A DNA stretch of 64,000 nucleotides, from assembly GCA_963765725.1 (NCBI GenBank), contig CAVXXI010000001.1, forward strand, positions 744,001 to 808,000. The letters run 5' to 3'. Below, piece by piece: positions 41,891 to 54,520 of this stretch. The stretch is from DASQEH01 sp963765725 (GTDB taxonomy: Bacteria > Actinomycetota > Actinomycetes > Propionibacteriales > Nocardioidaceae). The notes beneath the pieces were generated by a model. It was not told the DNA's origin, did no database searches, and saw only the letters and a list, made by a program, of their open reading frames with translations. Both the position numbers and the translations under genes were made by a program. How positions within the stretch are numbered: position 1 is the first letter of the stretch; every line of letters starts with the position of its first letter.

Positions 41891-42049
41891 CCGAGGGGTC
41901 AGGTCCTTCCCGTCGAAGGGTCAGGTTCTTCCCGCCGAGGGGTCAGGTGCTTCCCCCCGAGGAGTCAGGTTCTTCCGGCCGAGGGGTCAGGTTCTTCCCG
42001 CCGAGGGGTCAGGTCCTTCCCCCCGAGGGGTCAACTGCTTCCCGCGAGG
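41891..42049 (+). repeat. 22-nt tandem repeat array (7-8 units) between pyrC and carA
   Basis: Cores begin at 41891, 41913 (TCGAA variant), 41935, 41957, 41979, 42001 and 42023, with a degenerate unit near 42044; the period is exactly 22 nt. The unit is CCGAGGGGTCAGG followed by a variable pair and CTTCCCG, the same family as the arrays after relA and the DUF349 gene. It lies within the pyr operon and would be transcribed with it. Confidence 0.95.
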
Positions 42050-42097
42050 GAGCGGGGAACATGAGTCCGACCGGGGTGCGAGCCAAGGGAGAGTGCG

Positions 42098-43398
42098 ATG
42101 ACGCCCGCGCCTGCCCTGCTGGTGCTGGAGGACGGCCGCAGCTTCCGCGGAGAGTCGTTCGGGGCTTGCGGTGAGACGATCGGCGAGGCGGTCTTCGCTA
42201 CCGGCATGACCGGCTACCAGGAGACGCTCACCGACCCGTCGTACCACCGGCAGGTCGTCGTGATGACGGCACCGCACGTCGGCAACACCGGCGTCAACGA
42301 CGAGGACGGCGAGTCTTCCCGGATCTGGGTCGCCGGCTACGTCGTCCGCGACCCCGCGCGGGTCGCGAGCAGCTGGCGGTCGCGGCGCAGCCTCGCCGAG
42401 GAGCTGGCAGCTCAGGGCGTCGTGGGCATCAGCGGCGTCGACACGCGCGCGCTCACCCGGCACCTGCGCGAGCGCGGGGCGATGCGGGTGGCGATCTCGA
42501 CGACCGAGGCCGATGCCGACCGGCTGCTGGCCCGGGTCCGTACCGCTCCCCAGATGAGCGGAGCCGCGCTGGCCGACGCCGTCAGTACCCGTGAGCCGTA
42601 CACGGTGCCGGCCGTCGGCAGGACGCGCTTCCGGGTGGCCGCCGTCGACCTCGGGATCAAAGCCACCACGCCGGCGATGCTCGCGTCTCGCGGGGTCGAG
42701 GTGGTCGTGGTGCCGGCGGCCACGACCGCCGACGAGCTGCTCGGCCTCGGTGCCGACGGGGTGTTCTTCTCCAACGGGCCGGGTGACCCGGCTGCCTCCG
42801 ACGTGCAGGTCGGTGTACTGCGTGCCGTCCTGGAGCAGGGCGTGCCCTACTTCGGGATCTGCTTCGGAAACCAGCTGTTCGGTCGGGCGCTGGGGCTGCC
42901 GACCTACAAGCTCAAGTACGGCCACCGGGGCATCAACTCCCCGGTGCTCGACCTCGACACCGGGAAGGTCGAGGTGACGTCGCACAACCACGGCTTCGCC
43001 GTCGGCTGGCCCGCCCCCTCCGCCGACCGGGCAGAAATGTCTGCGCCAGCGGGCGCAAATGCACCCACCCCCTCCGTCGGCCGGGCAGAGTCTGGTCGAG
43101 CGGGCGGAGATGTCGCCTCGAGCGGGCACAGACTGCCCGGCCCGCGGCGGGTCGACACGGCGTACGGGCTCGCGGAGGTCACCCATGTATGCCTGAACGA
43201 CGACGTCATCGAGGGGCTGCGGCTCGTCGATCGCCCCGCCTTCAGCGTGCAGTACCACCCGGAGTCCGCCGCCGGCCCGCACGACGCCGGCTACCTGTTC
43301 GACCGGTTCGTCGCGCTGATGGCCGCCGAGACGTCAACGCGCGGCCGACACGCCGACAGAACCGGGCCGCCGGGGACGTCTCGGCGGGAGGGAGAGAA

Positions 43399-43402
<4 letters not shown>
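42098..43402 (+). CDS. carA: Carbamoyl-phosphate synthase small chain, with repeat-derived insertions
   Basis: CarA supplies ammonia from glutamine to CarB. The 434-residue protein has the N-terminal CPSase domain (FATGMTGYQETLTDPSY), the GATase nucleophile in FGICFGNQL and the His-Glu in QYHPESAAG, so it should be active. Two regions are foreign to the family. Residues about 306-350, between HNHGFAVGWP and VDTAYGLAEVTHVC, are encoded by repeat units. The last about 25 residues (TSTRGRHADRTGPPGT) are encoded by the 65-nt palindromic element. Typical actinobacterial CarA proteins are about 370-400 residues. ATG 42098 has an AAGGGAGA site; the stop overlaps carB. Confidence 0.93.
43020..43140 (+). 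repeat. Repeat-family units inserted in frame within carA
   Basis: AGCGGGCGCAAATG at 43048-43061 is identical to the reverse complement of the units at 62.9 kb. The unit starting TCGAGCGGGCGGAGATG at 43096 matches the 62.5-kb unit at 20 of 22 positions, and the next TCGAG begins 22 nt later (43118). CCGGGCAG (43081-43088) and CTGCCCGG (43133-43140) bracket the last part as a hairpin. Confidence 0.85.
43324..43388 (+). repeat. 65-nt palindromic element, copy B, forming the carA 3' end
   Basis: CCGCCGAGACGTC (43323-43335) and GACGTCTCGGCGG (43375-43387) form a perfect 13-bp inverted repeat. The whole 65 nt aligns with the reverse complement of 966-1030 at roughly 50 positions. It encodes the last part of CarA and runs up to the carB ribosome site (GGGAGGGAG). 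Confidence 0.8.
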
Positions 43403-46687
<3,285 letters not shown>

Positions 46688-46691
<4 letters not shown>

Positions 46692-47575
46692 GCGGTCCTG
46701 GACCTGGTACTCCGCACGGCCCGCTCCAGGTCGAGGGCGAGGTGTTCTCCAACAAGCGCGTCGGCGACTACTTCCATCTCACGCTCGTAGCGGAGGGGAT
46801 CGCGGAACGGACGCGACCCGGGAACTTCGTGGCGCTCGCCATCGGCGACCAGACATCGGGCCTGCTGCTGCGCCGGGCTTTCTCCATCTACCGCGCGCGG
46901 GCCGCCGGCGTCTACGGCGGCACAGTGGAGATCGTCTTCGCCGCGACCGGCCCGGGCACCGCCTGGCTCGCGGCACGCGAGCCGCACGACCCGGTGAGCA
47001 TCGTGGGCCCGCTCGGGCGGCCGTTCGCGCTGCCCCGGGAGCCGGTCGCCTGCGCACTGGTGGGCGGCGGGTACGGCTCTGCGCCCCTGTTCGCGCTGGC
47101 CGAGAAGCTGCGCGAGCGGCGCTGCGCCGTACACATCGTCCTCGGTGCCGCCACCGAGCCCCGCCTCTTCGGGACCCTGGAGGCGAAACGGTCGGCATCG
47201 TCGGTCACCGTGACGACCGAGGACGGCTCCGTCGGCATCACGGGTCGTGTCACCGATCCGCTGCCCGCGCTGCTGGCTCGCAACTCCGTCGAGGTGGTCT
47301 ACTCGTGCGGGCCGATGCGGATGCTCGCCGCCGTGACGGAGGTGGCTACCGCCCACGGTGCGTGGAGCCAGACGGCCGTCGAGGAGTCGATGGCCTGCGG
47401 CATCGGCGTCTGCATGACGTGCGTGCTTCCCGTTGTCGGCGACGACGGCGTCACGCGCATGGTCCGCTCGTGCGTCGAGGGACCGGTGTTCGCCGGCGAC
47501 AGGGTCCGCTGGGACTCCGTCGGCACCGTGCCGGCCGGCACCCTCGGGCACTCCGACCCGGTGGTGCCGACATGA
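46688..47575 (+). CDS. pyrK: Dihydroorotate dehydrogenase electron-transfer subunit (PyrK)
   Basis: The 295-residue FAD/[2Fe-2S] protein passes electrons from PyrD to NAD+. The flavin site LLRRAFSIY, an NAD-type VGGGYGSAPL region and the ferredoxin-like cluster with Cys 237, 242, 245 and 262 (C-X4-C-X2-C-X16-C) are all present. This defines a class 1B dihydroorotate dehydrogenase, unlike the quinone-linked class 2 enzyme of many other actinobacteria. It is coupled to carB (GTGA) and pyrD (ATGA). Confidence 0.93.
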
Positions 47576-48583
47576 CGGCCGGCCCGACGCCAGTGGCGGC
47601 GGCTCCCGTGGAGCCCGAAGCGGTCGACCTCACCACCGTTCTCGCCGACGCCCATCTGGCCAACCCGGTGATGACGGCGAGCGGTTGCGCCGCGGCGGGC
47701 CAGGAGCTCAACCAGTTCTTCGACGTCGCACGCCTTGGCGCGGTCGTAACGAAGTCGATCATGCGAGACGCACGTTCCGGCAGGCCGACCCCCCGCATGG
47801 TCGAGACCCCGTCGGGCATGTTGAACTCGATCGGCCTGCAGGGCCCGGGCATCGACGCCTTCCTGGCGCGTGACCTGCCGTGGCTGCTCCAGCGCGGCGC
47901 CCGCCCGATCGTGTCGATCGCCGGCTCCAGCCTCGGTGAGTACGCGGAGCTGGCCCGGCGGGTCGGCAACACGCCGGGTGTCGCGGCCGTCGAGGTCAAC
48001 ATCTCCTGCCCCAACGTGGAGGACAGGGGCCTCGTCTTCGCCTGCGATCCCGTGCAGGCGGCGCGGGCGATCTCCGTCGTCCGCCGCGACACGGCTCGGG
48101 GCGTACCGGTCTTCGCCAAGCTCTCGCCCGACGTGACCAGCATCGTCGAGATCGCGGCCGCGGTCGTCGAGGCGGGGGCCGACGGGTTGGTCCTGGTCAA
48201 CACGCTGCTCGGGATGCACATCGACCTCGACACCCTGCGGCCGCGCCTGGCGGGCGTCACCGGCGGGCTGTCCGGGCCCGCGATCCGCCCGGTGGCCGTG
48301 CGCGCCGTGTGGCAGGTCGCGAACGCCCTGCCGTCGGTGCCCATCATCGGCGTCGGGGGGATCCGGAGCGGGCTCGACGCACTGGAGTTCATGCTGGCCG
48401 GCGCGAGCGCCGTACAGGTCGGCACGGCCATCTTCAACGACCCGTCGGCACCGGAACGGGTCCTCGCGCGAGCTCAGGGCGGAGCTGGCGGTACGCGGCT
48501 TCGCGAAGGCCGTGGACGCCGTCGGGTTCGCCAACCGGCCCGCCTCGCGGCGGGGTGAGCACGTGAGTGGGGTGACAGGGTGA
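47572..48583 (+). CDS. pyrD: Dihydroorotate dehydrogenase class 1B catalytic subunit, one 1-nt insertion
   Basis: This FMN barrel enzyme oxidises dihydroorotate with PyrK. Motifs are NPVMTASGCAAAGQE, VEVNISCPNVEDRG with the class 1B catalytic Cys, TGGLSGPAIRPVA and GVGGIRSGLDALEFMLAGA. The uncorrected frame ends at 48558 with a non-conserved tail. Removing one base at 48465-48471 gives ELRAELAVRGFAKAVDAVG and moves the stop to 48581-48583, which then overlaps the pyrF GTG in the usual GTGA manner. That fit strongly supports an error in the sequence. Confidence 0.9.
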
Positions 48584-49418
48584 GCGGCGTTGACCCCTTC
48601 GGTGTCCGCCTGGCGGAGGCGGTGGCCCGGCGCGGGCGGCTCTGCGTCGGGCGTCGACCCCAGCCCCGCTCAGCTGGCCGCCTGGGGGCTGCCCGACGAC
48701 CCCGACGGGCTGGAGGCGTTCGCGGCCGTGTGCCTCGAGGCCCTCGCCGCCGACGTCGCCGTCCTCAAGCCGCAGTCGGCCTTCTTCGAGCGACACGGGT
48801 CGGAGGGGATCGCCGTGCTCGAGCGGTTCGTCGGTGGCCGCGCGTGCTCAGGGCGCGCTGGTGCTGCTCGACGCGAAGCGCGGAGACATCGGCTCCACCA
48901 TGCAGGGGTACGCCGACGCGTACCTCGACCCTGCTCGACCGCTCGCCGTCGACGCGTTGACCGTCACGCCGTACCTCGGCTTCGAGTCACTGCGTCCGGT
49001 GCTCGACGCCGCGCGCACGCGAGCGGCGGGCGTCTTCGTCGTCGCGCTGACCTCGAACCCGGAGGGCCCGCAGGTGCAGCACGCGCGCACGGCGAGCGGC
49101 ACGGTCGCGGGTGACATCCTCGCCGCGGTGGCGGCCGAGAACGCCGGCGAGCCCGGCCAGGGATCGGTGGGCGCGGTCGTGGGCGCGAACCTCCCGTCGA
49201 TCCGCGAGAACCTCGCCGTCAACGGGCCCCTGCTCGCTCCCGGCTTCGGCGCGCAGGGCGGGACGGTGGCCGACCTCGTGCGCAACTTCGGCGCCGTCCG
49301 GGACCTGGTGCTGCCGTCGACCTCGCGCGACGTCCTGAGCGCCGGGCCCGACCCGGCGCGGCTTCGCGACGCCGCGAGGCGGACCGTCGAGGCCCTGACG
49401 GCCGCCTTCGAGCCCTGA
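48580..49418 (+). CDS. pyrF: Orotidine 5'-phosphate decarboxylase, two 1-nt insertions
   Basis: PyrF makes UMP, the last step of the operon. The correct chain uses three frames: GTG 48580 gives FGVRLAEAVARRGRLCVG. After one extra C at 48652 it continues VDPSPAQLAAWGLPDD. After one extra G near 48833 it continues AARAQGALVLLDAKRGDIGSTM, with the catalytic DxKxxD. It ends RRTVEALTAAFEP. Corrected length is 278 residues, matching the long actinobacterial PyrF type. Two separate single-base gains in 180 nt argue for poor sequence quality here rather than decay. Confidence 0.88.
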
Positions 49419-49544
49419 CCGAGAGCCTCGACCGTCACCGGGGTCTACCGAAGGGGATGACGCGCCGCCTGGGGCGGTTCCCGGAGCCATTGACTGCGGC
49501 CCGCGCACCCGTGCCGCTGTGCGGCCGTACGCATTCCTGACCGG

Positions 49545-49615
49545 TCGAGGGTGCATTCGTGACCGGTCGAGGGTGCGTCGTGCCCGCTCGGGCGTGCATA
49601 TGCGCCCGGTCGACC
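49545..49615 (+). repeat. Degenerate 22-nt repeat array (about 4 units) after pyrF
   Basis: TCGAG cores begin at 49545 and 49567, followed by TCGGG at 49588 and TCGAC at 49610 (spacings 22, 21, 22). The unit reads TCGAGGGTGCATTCGTGACC and then GG. The 49419-49768 gap also has an inverted repeat at 49679-49708; I see no gene in it. Confidence 0.8.
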
Positions 49616-49678
49616 GAAGCTGTTGGGGGTGCTTGCCCTGCTGGCGGCGCGTGCAGGCCGGGCCTTTCGGTGCTGAGG

Positions 49679-49708
49679 GCTGGAAGTGCCCTCCACTACA
49701 CTTCCAGC
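49679..49708. promoter_or_regulatory. Perfect 10-bp inverted repeat overlapping a -10-like box
   Basis: GCTGGAAGTG (49679-49688) and CACTTCCAGC (49699-49708) are exact complements around a 10-nt centre. TACACT (49697-49702), a -10-like hexamer, straddles the right arm. It lies 60 nt upstream of the membrane-protein gene. It could be a repressor operator or an RNA hairpin. Confidence 0.5.
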
Positions 49709-49768
49709 GGCGTCGACGTGCGGCGATACCGTGGCCGCGACCCGGACTCGACCTGAAGGGGACGCACG

Positions 49769-50520
49769 TGTCGGACTCGTGGCCACCACCGCAGCAGCCC
49801 GACGAGGCGGGGCCGCCTCGCCCGGTGACGGCGCGTCCGCCCAGCCGCCCGGCCCACCGGCGTCGGGCCAGCCCCCGTACGGCCCGCCCCGATACGGCCA
49901 ACCGGCGTCGGGCCAGCCCCCGTACGGCCCGCCCCGATACGGCCAACCGGCGTCGGGCCAGCCTCCGTACGGCCAACCGCAGTACGGCCAGCCACCGCCG
50001 CCCCCGTCCGGCGACGAGGCGACGAGGCCGTACGGCCCGCCACCCTACGGCGGCTCCTTCGGGCAGACACCCCACAGTGCCTACCCCCAGCAGGAGCTCC
50101 TGCCGCACGACGTCAGACCGAGACGCAGTCGAGTACCTCTGGTCATCGGTCTGGTCGTCGCCCTGGCCCTGGTGGGCGGCGGCGTCGCGGCCTGGCTTCT
50201 GCTCAGGGACAACGGTGAGGGCAGCCGGGCCCAGTACTGCACGGAGATCAAGACCGCGACCTCGGGCGGTGACATCACGACGGCCCTGGGAAGTGGCCCG
50301 CAGGCAGCGATGGCCGAGCTCCACAAGCTCGTGGCCCTCGCTCCCGACGCCGTCGCCGCGGACTGGAAGACGCTGACGAACCTCGCCGGAGTCGGCGCAG
50401 AACTCGCAGTCCACCCCCAGCATCACCGATCTCGTTTCGGCCTTCGGTGCACTGAAGAGCATCGTCACCGACTCCAACGCGCACTGCGGCACGACATTCA
50501 AGGTGCCGTCGCTCCCTTAG
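49769..50520 (+). CDS. Pro/Tyr-rich single-pass membrane protein, at least two frameshifts
   Basis: Function not recognised. GTG 49769, with AAGGGG upstream, opens as SDSWPPPQQPDEAGPPR. One extra base at about 49815-49830 then moves to the frame with three (PASGQPPYGPPRYGQ)-type repeats. A membrane segment follows (VPLVIGLVVALALVGGGVAAWLLL), then an extracytoplasmic domain (CTEIKTATSGGDITTALG and so on). A second extra base near 50400 leads to STPSITDLVSAFGALKSIV and a TAG at 50518-50520. Corrected length is about 249 residues. Such Pro/Gly/Tyr-rich cytoplasmic tails on one-TM proteins are common in actinobacteria. Confidence 0.65.
49856..49990 (+). repeat. Three tandem 45-nt coding repeats
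   Basis: Units start at 49856, 49901 and 49946, each beginning ACCGGCGTCGGGCCAGCC. They encode three copies of a 15-residue Pro/Gly/Tyr module (PASGQPPYG...), the last one diverged. The module lies in the cytoplasmic N-terminal part of the membrane protein. Confidence 0.85.
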
Positions 50521-50620
50521 CACGCCCGGCGGGGCTAGGGTGTGGATCGAAAGCCTCCCGGACCGGTGACCCGGGCGGCGAGCACCAGTGCAAAGCAGCG
50601 GACGAGGACCGAGGTGGACC

Positions 50621-50941
50621 GTGGGCGTTCCAGAGTTGACCCCTGAGCAGCGGCGCGCTGCTCTCGAGAGAGCGGCCGTCGTACGTCGCGAGCGGGCCGA
50701 GGTCAAGAACCGGCTGAAGAACTCGGGGGCCTCCCTGCCCGAAGTGCTTCACGACGGCCACGACGACGGCGTGATCGCGAAGATGAAGGTCTTCGACCTC
50801 CTGCAGGCCATGCCCGGACTGGGGAAGGTACGGGCCCGCAATCTGATGGAGCGCATCGGGATCTCCGAGTCCCGGCGCGTACGTGGCCTGGGCGCCAACC
50901 AGATAGCCGCTCTCGAGCGCGAGTTTGAGCAGCGGGGCTGA
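50621..50941 (+). CDS. mihF: Integration host factor, actinobacterial type (mIHF)
   Basis: The 106-residue nucleoid protein contains ELTPEQRRAALERAAVVRRERAEVK and the conserved S13-like helix-two-turn-helix KVFDLLQAMPGLGKVRARNLMERIGI, then RRVRGLGANQ. mIHF bends DNA and is essential in mycobacteria. GTG 50621 gives the family-like start VPELTPEQ; an in-frame start at 50588 adds unconserved residues. Its position between pyrF and gmk is conserved. Its end overlaps a possible gmk TTG start. Confidence 0.92.
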   Translation: MGVPELTPEQRRAALERAAVVRRERAEVKNRLKNSGASLPEVLHDGHDDGVIAKMKVFDLLQAMPGLGKVRARNLMERIGISESRRVRGLGANQIAALEREFEQRG

Positions 50942-51624
50942 GTCTCCAGCGCCGAGCGCACCGGCATCGCCACGCCCGCCGACCGGTGACAGGGACGGCT
51001 CGCACCCGCAGCGGACCCGCGGCCGGACCGGCCCGACACGGTTGACGGTGCTCGCCGGCCCTACCGCGGTGGGGAAGGGGACCGTGGCGGACGAGATCCG
51101 CCGCTCGCACCCCGACGTGTGGATCTCGGTCTCCGCCACCACCCGACGGCCGCGGCCGGGTGAGCTCGACGGCGTCCATTACCGCTTCGTCGACGACGCC
51201 GCGTTCGACGCGATGGTCGCCGCCGGTGACCTGCTCGAGTGGGCACGCGTCCACCGCACGGCCCGCTACGGCACCCCGCGCCGACCCGTCGAAGAGGCGC
51301 TCGCAGCGGGGCGGCTCGCCCTGCTCGAGATCGACCTGCAAGGCGCCCGACAGGTACGCGAGACCATGCCCGACGCCCTCTTCGTGTTCCTGAAGCCGCC
51401 GTCGTGGGACGAGCTGGTCCGCCGGCTGCGTGCTTCGGGGCACCGAGACCGACACCGAGCGCGACGCTCGGCTGCAGACGGCTGTCCGCGAGCTGGAGGC
51501 CGAGCCGGAGTTCGACGCGACGGTGATAAACGCAGAGGTGCATGCCGCAGCGGAGCAATTGGTAGACTTGATGCGCGCCACTGCGCGATCGGATCCGATC
51601 ACTGCTGCTCCCCCTGAAGATTGA
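50925..51624 (+). CDS. gmk: Guanylate kinase, one 1-nt insertion
   Basis: The kinase makes GDP from GMP. LTVLAGPTAVGKGTVADEI is the P-loop, SVSATTRRPRPGELDGVHY binds GMP, and ALLEIDLQGARQVRETMPDA follows. At 51434-51435 one extra T shifts the frame; the true chain continues RGTETDTERDARLQTAVRELEAEPEFDATV and ends at TGA 51622-51624. The start is unclear: TTG 50925 gives an about 232-residue protein with a Pro/Ser-rich lead, while TTG 51042 begins directly at LTVLAGP. I keep the longer option with low certainty. Confidence 0.85.
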
Positions 51625-51634
51625 AGGCTTCTGC

Positions 51635-51907
51635 GTGTCAGGCACCCTGCCCGTCGCCGAGGGAATCACCAACCCTCCCATCGACGAACTGCTCCAAAAG
51701 ACCGACTCCAAGTACAAGCTCGTCTTGTACTCGGCCAAGCGCGCCCGCCAGATCAACGCGTACTACTCCCAGCTCGGCGAGGGCCTGCTGGAGTACGTCG
51801 GCCCGCTGGTCGACACCCACGTACAGGAGAAGCCGCTGTCGATCGCCCTGCGCGAGATCAACGCCGACCTGCTGACCTGTGAGGACATCGAGCCCGAGGA
51901 GAGCTAG
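51635..51907 (+). CDS. rpoZ: RNA polymerase omega subunit
   Basis: The 90-residue subunit supports RNA polymerase assembly. Typical omega features are GITNPPIDELLQKTDSKYKLVLYSAKRARQIN and the C-terminal KPLSIALREIN. GTG 51635 follows the gmk stop by 10 nt. The gmk-rpoZ-coaBC run is conserved in actinobacteria. Confidence 0.95.
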   Translation: MSGTLPVAEGITNPPIDELLQKTDSKYKLVLYSAKRARQINAYYSQLGEGLLEYVGPLVDTHVQEKPLSIALREINADLLTCEDIEPEES

Positions 51908-51931
51908 CCGCTCGCCCGGCACGACGCCACC

Positions 51932-53194
51932 ATGCACGAGTCCCCGGACCGCCCTGCAGGCGAGCGCCGGCACGTCGTGCTCGGGGTCGGCGGTGGCATC
52001 GCGGCCTACAAGGCCTGCGAGCTGCTGCGCCGGCTGACCGAGTCCGGCCACGACGTCACCGTCGTACCCACGAGCGCGGCGCTGCGGTTCGTCGGCGCGG
52101 CCACCTGGGAGGCCCTGTCCGGCAAGCCCGTGTCGGCCGACGTCTTCTCCGACGTCGCGTCAGTCCAGCACGTCCGCCTCGGGCAGGGTGCCGACCTCGT
52201 CCTGGTGGCCCCGGCGACGGCGGACCTGATCGCGAAAGCAGCGACCGGACGCGCCGACGACCTGCTCACGACGACGCTGCTGACCGCCCGCTGCCCGGTC
52301 GTCTTCGTCCCTGCCATGCACACCGAGATGTGGCAGCACCCCGCCACGGTCGCCAACGTCGAGACGCTGCGACACCGCGGGTGCGTCGTCCTCGAGCCCT
52401 CGTCGGGACGCCTCACGGGAGCCGACAGCGGGCCCGGCCGGCTCCCGGAGCCGGCGCAGATCTTCGAGGCGGCCGTCCATCTCCTTCACACCGGGCGGCG
52501 CGCAGATCCGGGCGACCTGGTCGGTCGCCGCGTCGTGGTGTCCGCCGGCGGGACCCGGGAGGCCCTCGACCCCGTACGGTTCCTGGGCAACCGGTCGTCG
52601 GGCAAGCAGGGCTACGCCTTGGCCGCGGCAGCCGTGTCGCGCGGGGCGCAGGTCATCCTGGTCGCCGCCAACACCACGGCGCCGGCACCGCTCGGCGTCG
52701 AGCTCGTCGAGGTGGAGTCCACCCTGGAGCTTCGAGACGCCGTCGAGAAGCTCGCCGCCGGTGCCGACGCCGTCGTGATGGCGGCGGCGCCCGCGGACTT
52801 CCGCCCGGCCGACCGCAGCCCGTACAAGATCAAGAAGCACGACGGCACTCCCGCGTCGCCGATCGACGTGGTGGAGAACCCCGACATCCTCGCCGGCCTC
52901 GTCGCCGAGCGGGGGTCCGCCGTACTGCCGCTGCTGGTCGGCTTCGCCGCAGAGACCGGCGACGAGGACGCCGGCGTGCTGGAGCACGGCCGGGCGAAGC
53001 TGGCGCGCAAGGGCTGCGACCTGCTCGTCGTCAACGACGTGAGCGGCGGGGCCGTGTTCGGCGCCGACGACAACTCGGCCGTGATCTTGTCCGCCGACGG
53101 TGCCGAGCGGGCAGTCGCCCACGGGTCGAAGGTCGACCTGGCCCACGTCATCTGGGACGAGGTGGGCCGGCGCCTGGAGAACCGCGACCCCTGA
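51932..53194 (+). CDS. coaBC: CoaBC, phosphopantothenoylcysteine synthetase/decarboxylase
   Basis: The 420-residue bifunctional enzyme makes 4'-phosphopantetheine for CoA. The N-terminal flavoprotein CoaC domain shows VVLGVGGGIAAYKACELLR, the catalytic His in VQHVRLG and PAMHTEMW. The CoaB domain shows VVVSAGGTREALDPVRFLGNRSSGKQG and KIKK followed later by GFAAETGD. ATG 51932, 24 nt after rpoZ. Confidence 0.95.
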   Translation: MHESPDRPAGERRHVVLGVGGGIAAYKACELLRRLTESGHDVTVVPTSAALRFVGAATWEALSGKPVSADVFSDVASVQHVRLGQGADLVLVAPATADLIAKAATGRADDLLTTTLLTARCPVVFVPAMHTEMWQHPATVANVETLRHRGCVVLEPSSGRLTGADSGPGRLPEPAQIFEAAVHLLHTGRRADPGDLVGRRVVVSAGGTREALDPVRFLGNRSSGKQGYALAAAAVSRGAQVILVAANTTAPAPLGVELVEVESTLELRDAVEKLAAGADAVVMAAAPADFRPADRSPYKIKKHDGTPASPIDVVENPDILAGLVAERGSAVLPLLVGFAAETGDEDAGVLEHGRAKLARKGCDLLVVNDVSGGAVFGADDNSAVILSADGAERAVAHGSKVDLAHVIWDEVGRRLENRDP

Positions 53195-53278
53195 GACGTA
53201 ACCACAGTCCGGGCGTCGGTGGCGTTACCCTGGTGCCACTTCGGCGCCACCCGATGCCGTCTGCACGAGGAGAGTTCG

Positions 53279-54515
53279 TTGCCAGGCCGTTTGTTCACCT
53301 CCGAGTCCGTCACCGAGGGACACCCCGACAAGATCGCCGACCAGATCAGCGACTCGGTCCTGGACGCCCTGCTCACCGGCGACCCGCAGAGCCGGGTCGC
53401 CGTCGAGACCCTGGTGACCACCGGACTCGTCGTGGTCGCAGGAGAGGTCACCACGAAGGTGTACGCGCCCGTGGCCGACATCGTCCGCCAGCGGGTCCTC
53501 GACATCGGGTACGACTCCTCCAAGAAGGGGTTCGACGGCCGCTCCTGCGGCGTGCAGGTCTGTATCGGGTCGCAGTCGCCCGACATCGCCCAGGGCGTCG
53601 ACGACGCGTTCGAGGAGCGCTCGGAGGGCTCGACCGACCCGCTCGACCGCCAGGGAGCCGGCGACCAGGGGCTGATGTTCGGCTTCGCGTGCGACGAGAC
53701 GCCTCAGCTGATGCCGCTGCCGATCACGATCGCCCACCGGCTCGCCCAGCGCCTGTCGGAGGTCCGCAAGGACGGCACGATGGCGTACCTGCGCCCCGAC
53801 GGCAAGACCCAGGTGACGATCGAGTACGACGGCGACCGACCCGCTCCGGGTCGACACCGTCGTCGTCTCCAGCCAGCACGCCGGCGACATCGACCTCGAG
53901 GCGCTGCTGGCACCGGACGTGAAGAAGCACGTCGTGGAGGAGGTGCTGTCCACCTTCGACATCGACTCCTCGGACTACCGCCTGCTCGTCAACCCGACGG
54001 GACGCTTCGAGGTCGGCGGACCCATGGGCGACGCGGGGCTGACCGGCCGCAAGATCATCATCGACACCTACGGCGGGATGGCCCGCCACGGCGGTGGCGC
54101 GTTCAGCGGAAAGGACCCCTCGAAGGTCGACCGGTCCGCCGCGTACGCGATGCGCTGGGTAGCGAAGAACGTCGTCGCGGCCGGGCTGGCCCGCCGCTGC
54201 GAGGTCCAGGTCGCCTATGCGATCGGCAAGGCCCACCCGGTCGGCTTCTACGTCGACTGCTTCGGTACCGAGGCGGTGCCGGTCGACACGATCCGCACGG
54301 CCGTGCTCGACGTCTTCGACCTGCGTCCGGCCGCCATCATCCGCGACCTCGACCTGCTGCGCCCGATCTACGCGCTGACGGCCTCCTACGGGCACTTCGG
54401 ACGCGAGCTGCCCGAGTTCAGCTGGGAGCGCACCGACCGTGTGGACGCACTGAAGGCCGGCCGCCTCGGGCTGAGCCTCGACGAGCTCCGCTGTCGGCGG
54501 CCGATGGTTGACTGA
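53279..54515 (+). CDS. metK: S-adenosylmethionine synthetase, one 1-nt insertion
   Basis: MetK makes SAM from methionine and ATP. TTG 53279, just after GAGGAGA, gives LPGRLFTSESVTEGHPDK, the family start. Further motifs are GAGDQGLMFGFACDETP and, after the frame correction, TGRKIIIDTYGGMARHGGGAFSGKDPSKVDRSAAY. One extra C at 53840-53842 (cgacccgctc) breaks the frame between YDGDRP and LRVDTVVVSSQH. Corrected length is 411 residues. The last codons (ELRCRRPMVD) differ slightly from the usual end. No SAM riboswitch is visible in the 84-nt leader. Confidence 0.9.
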
Positions 54516-54520
54516 GGTCC

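Noticed and set aside
53195..53278. SAM riboswitch upstream of metK
   Set aside because: The 84-nt leader lacks the conserved SAM aptamer blocks and is too short for most classes.
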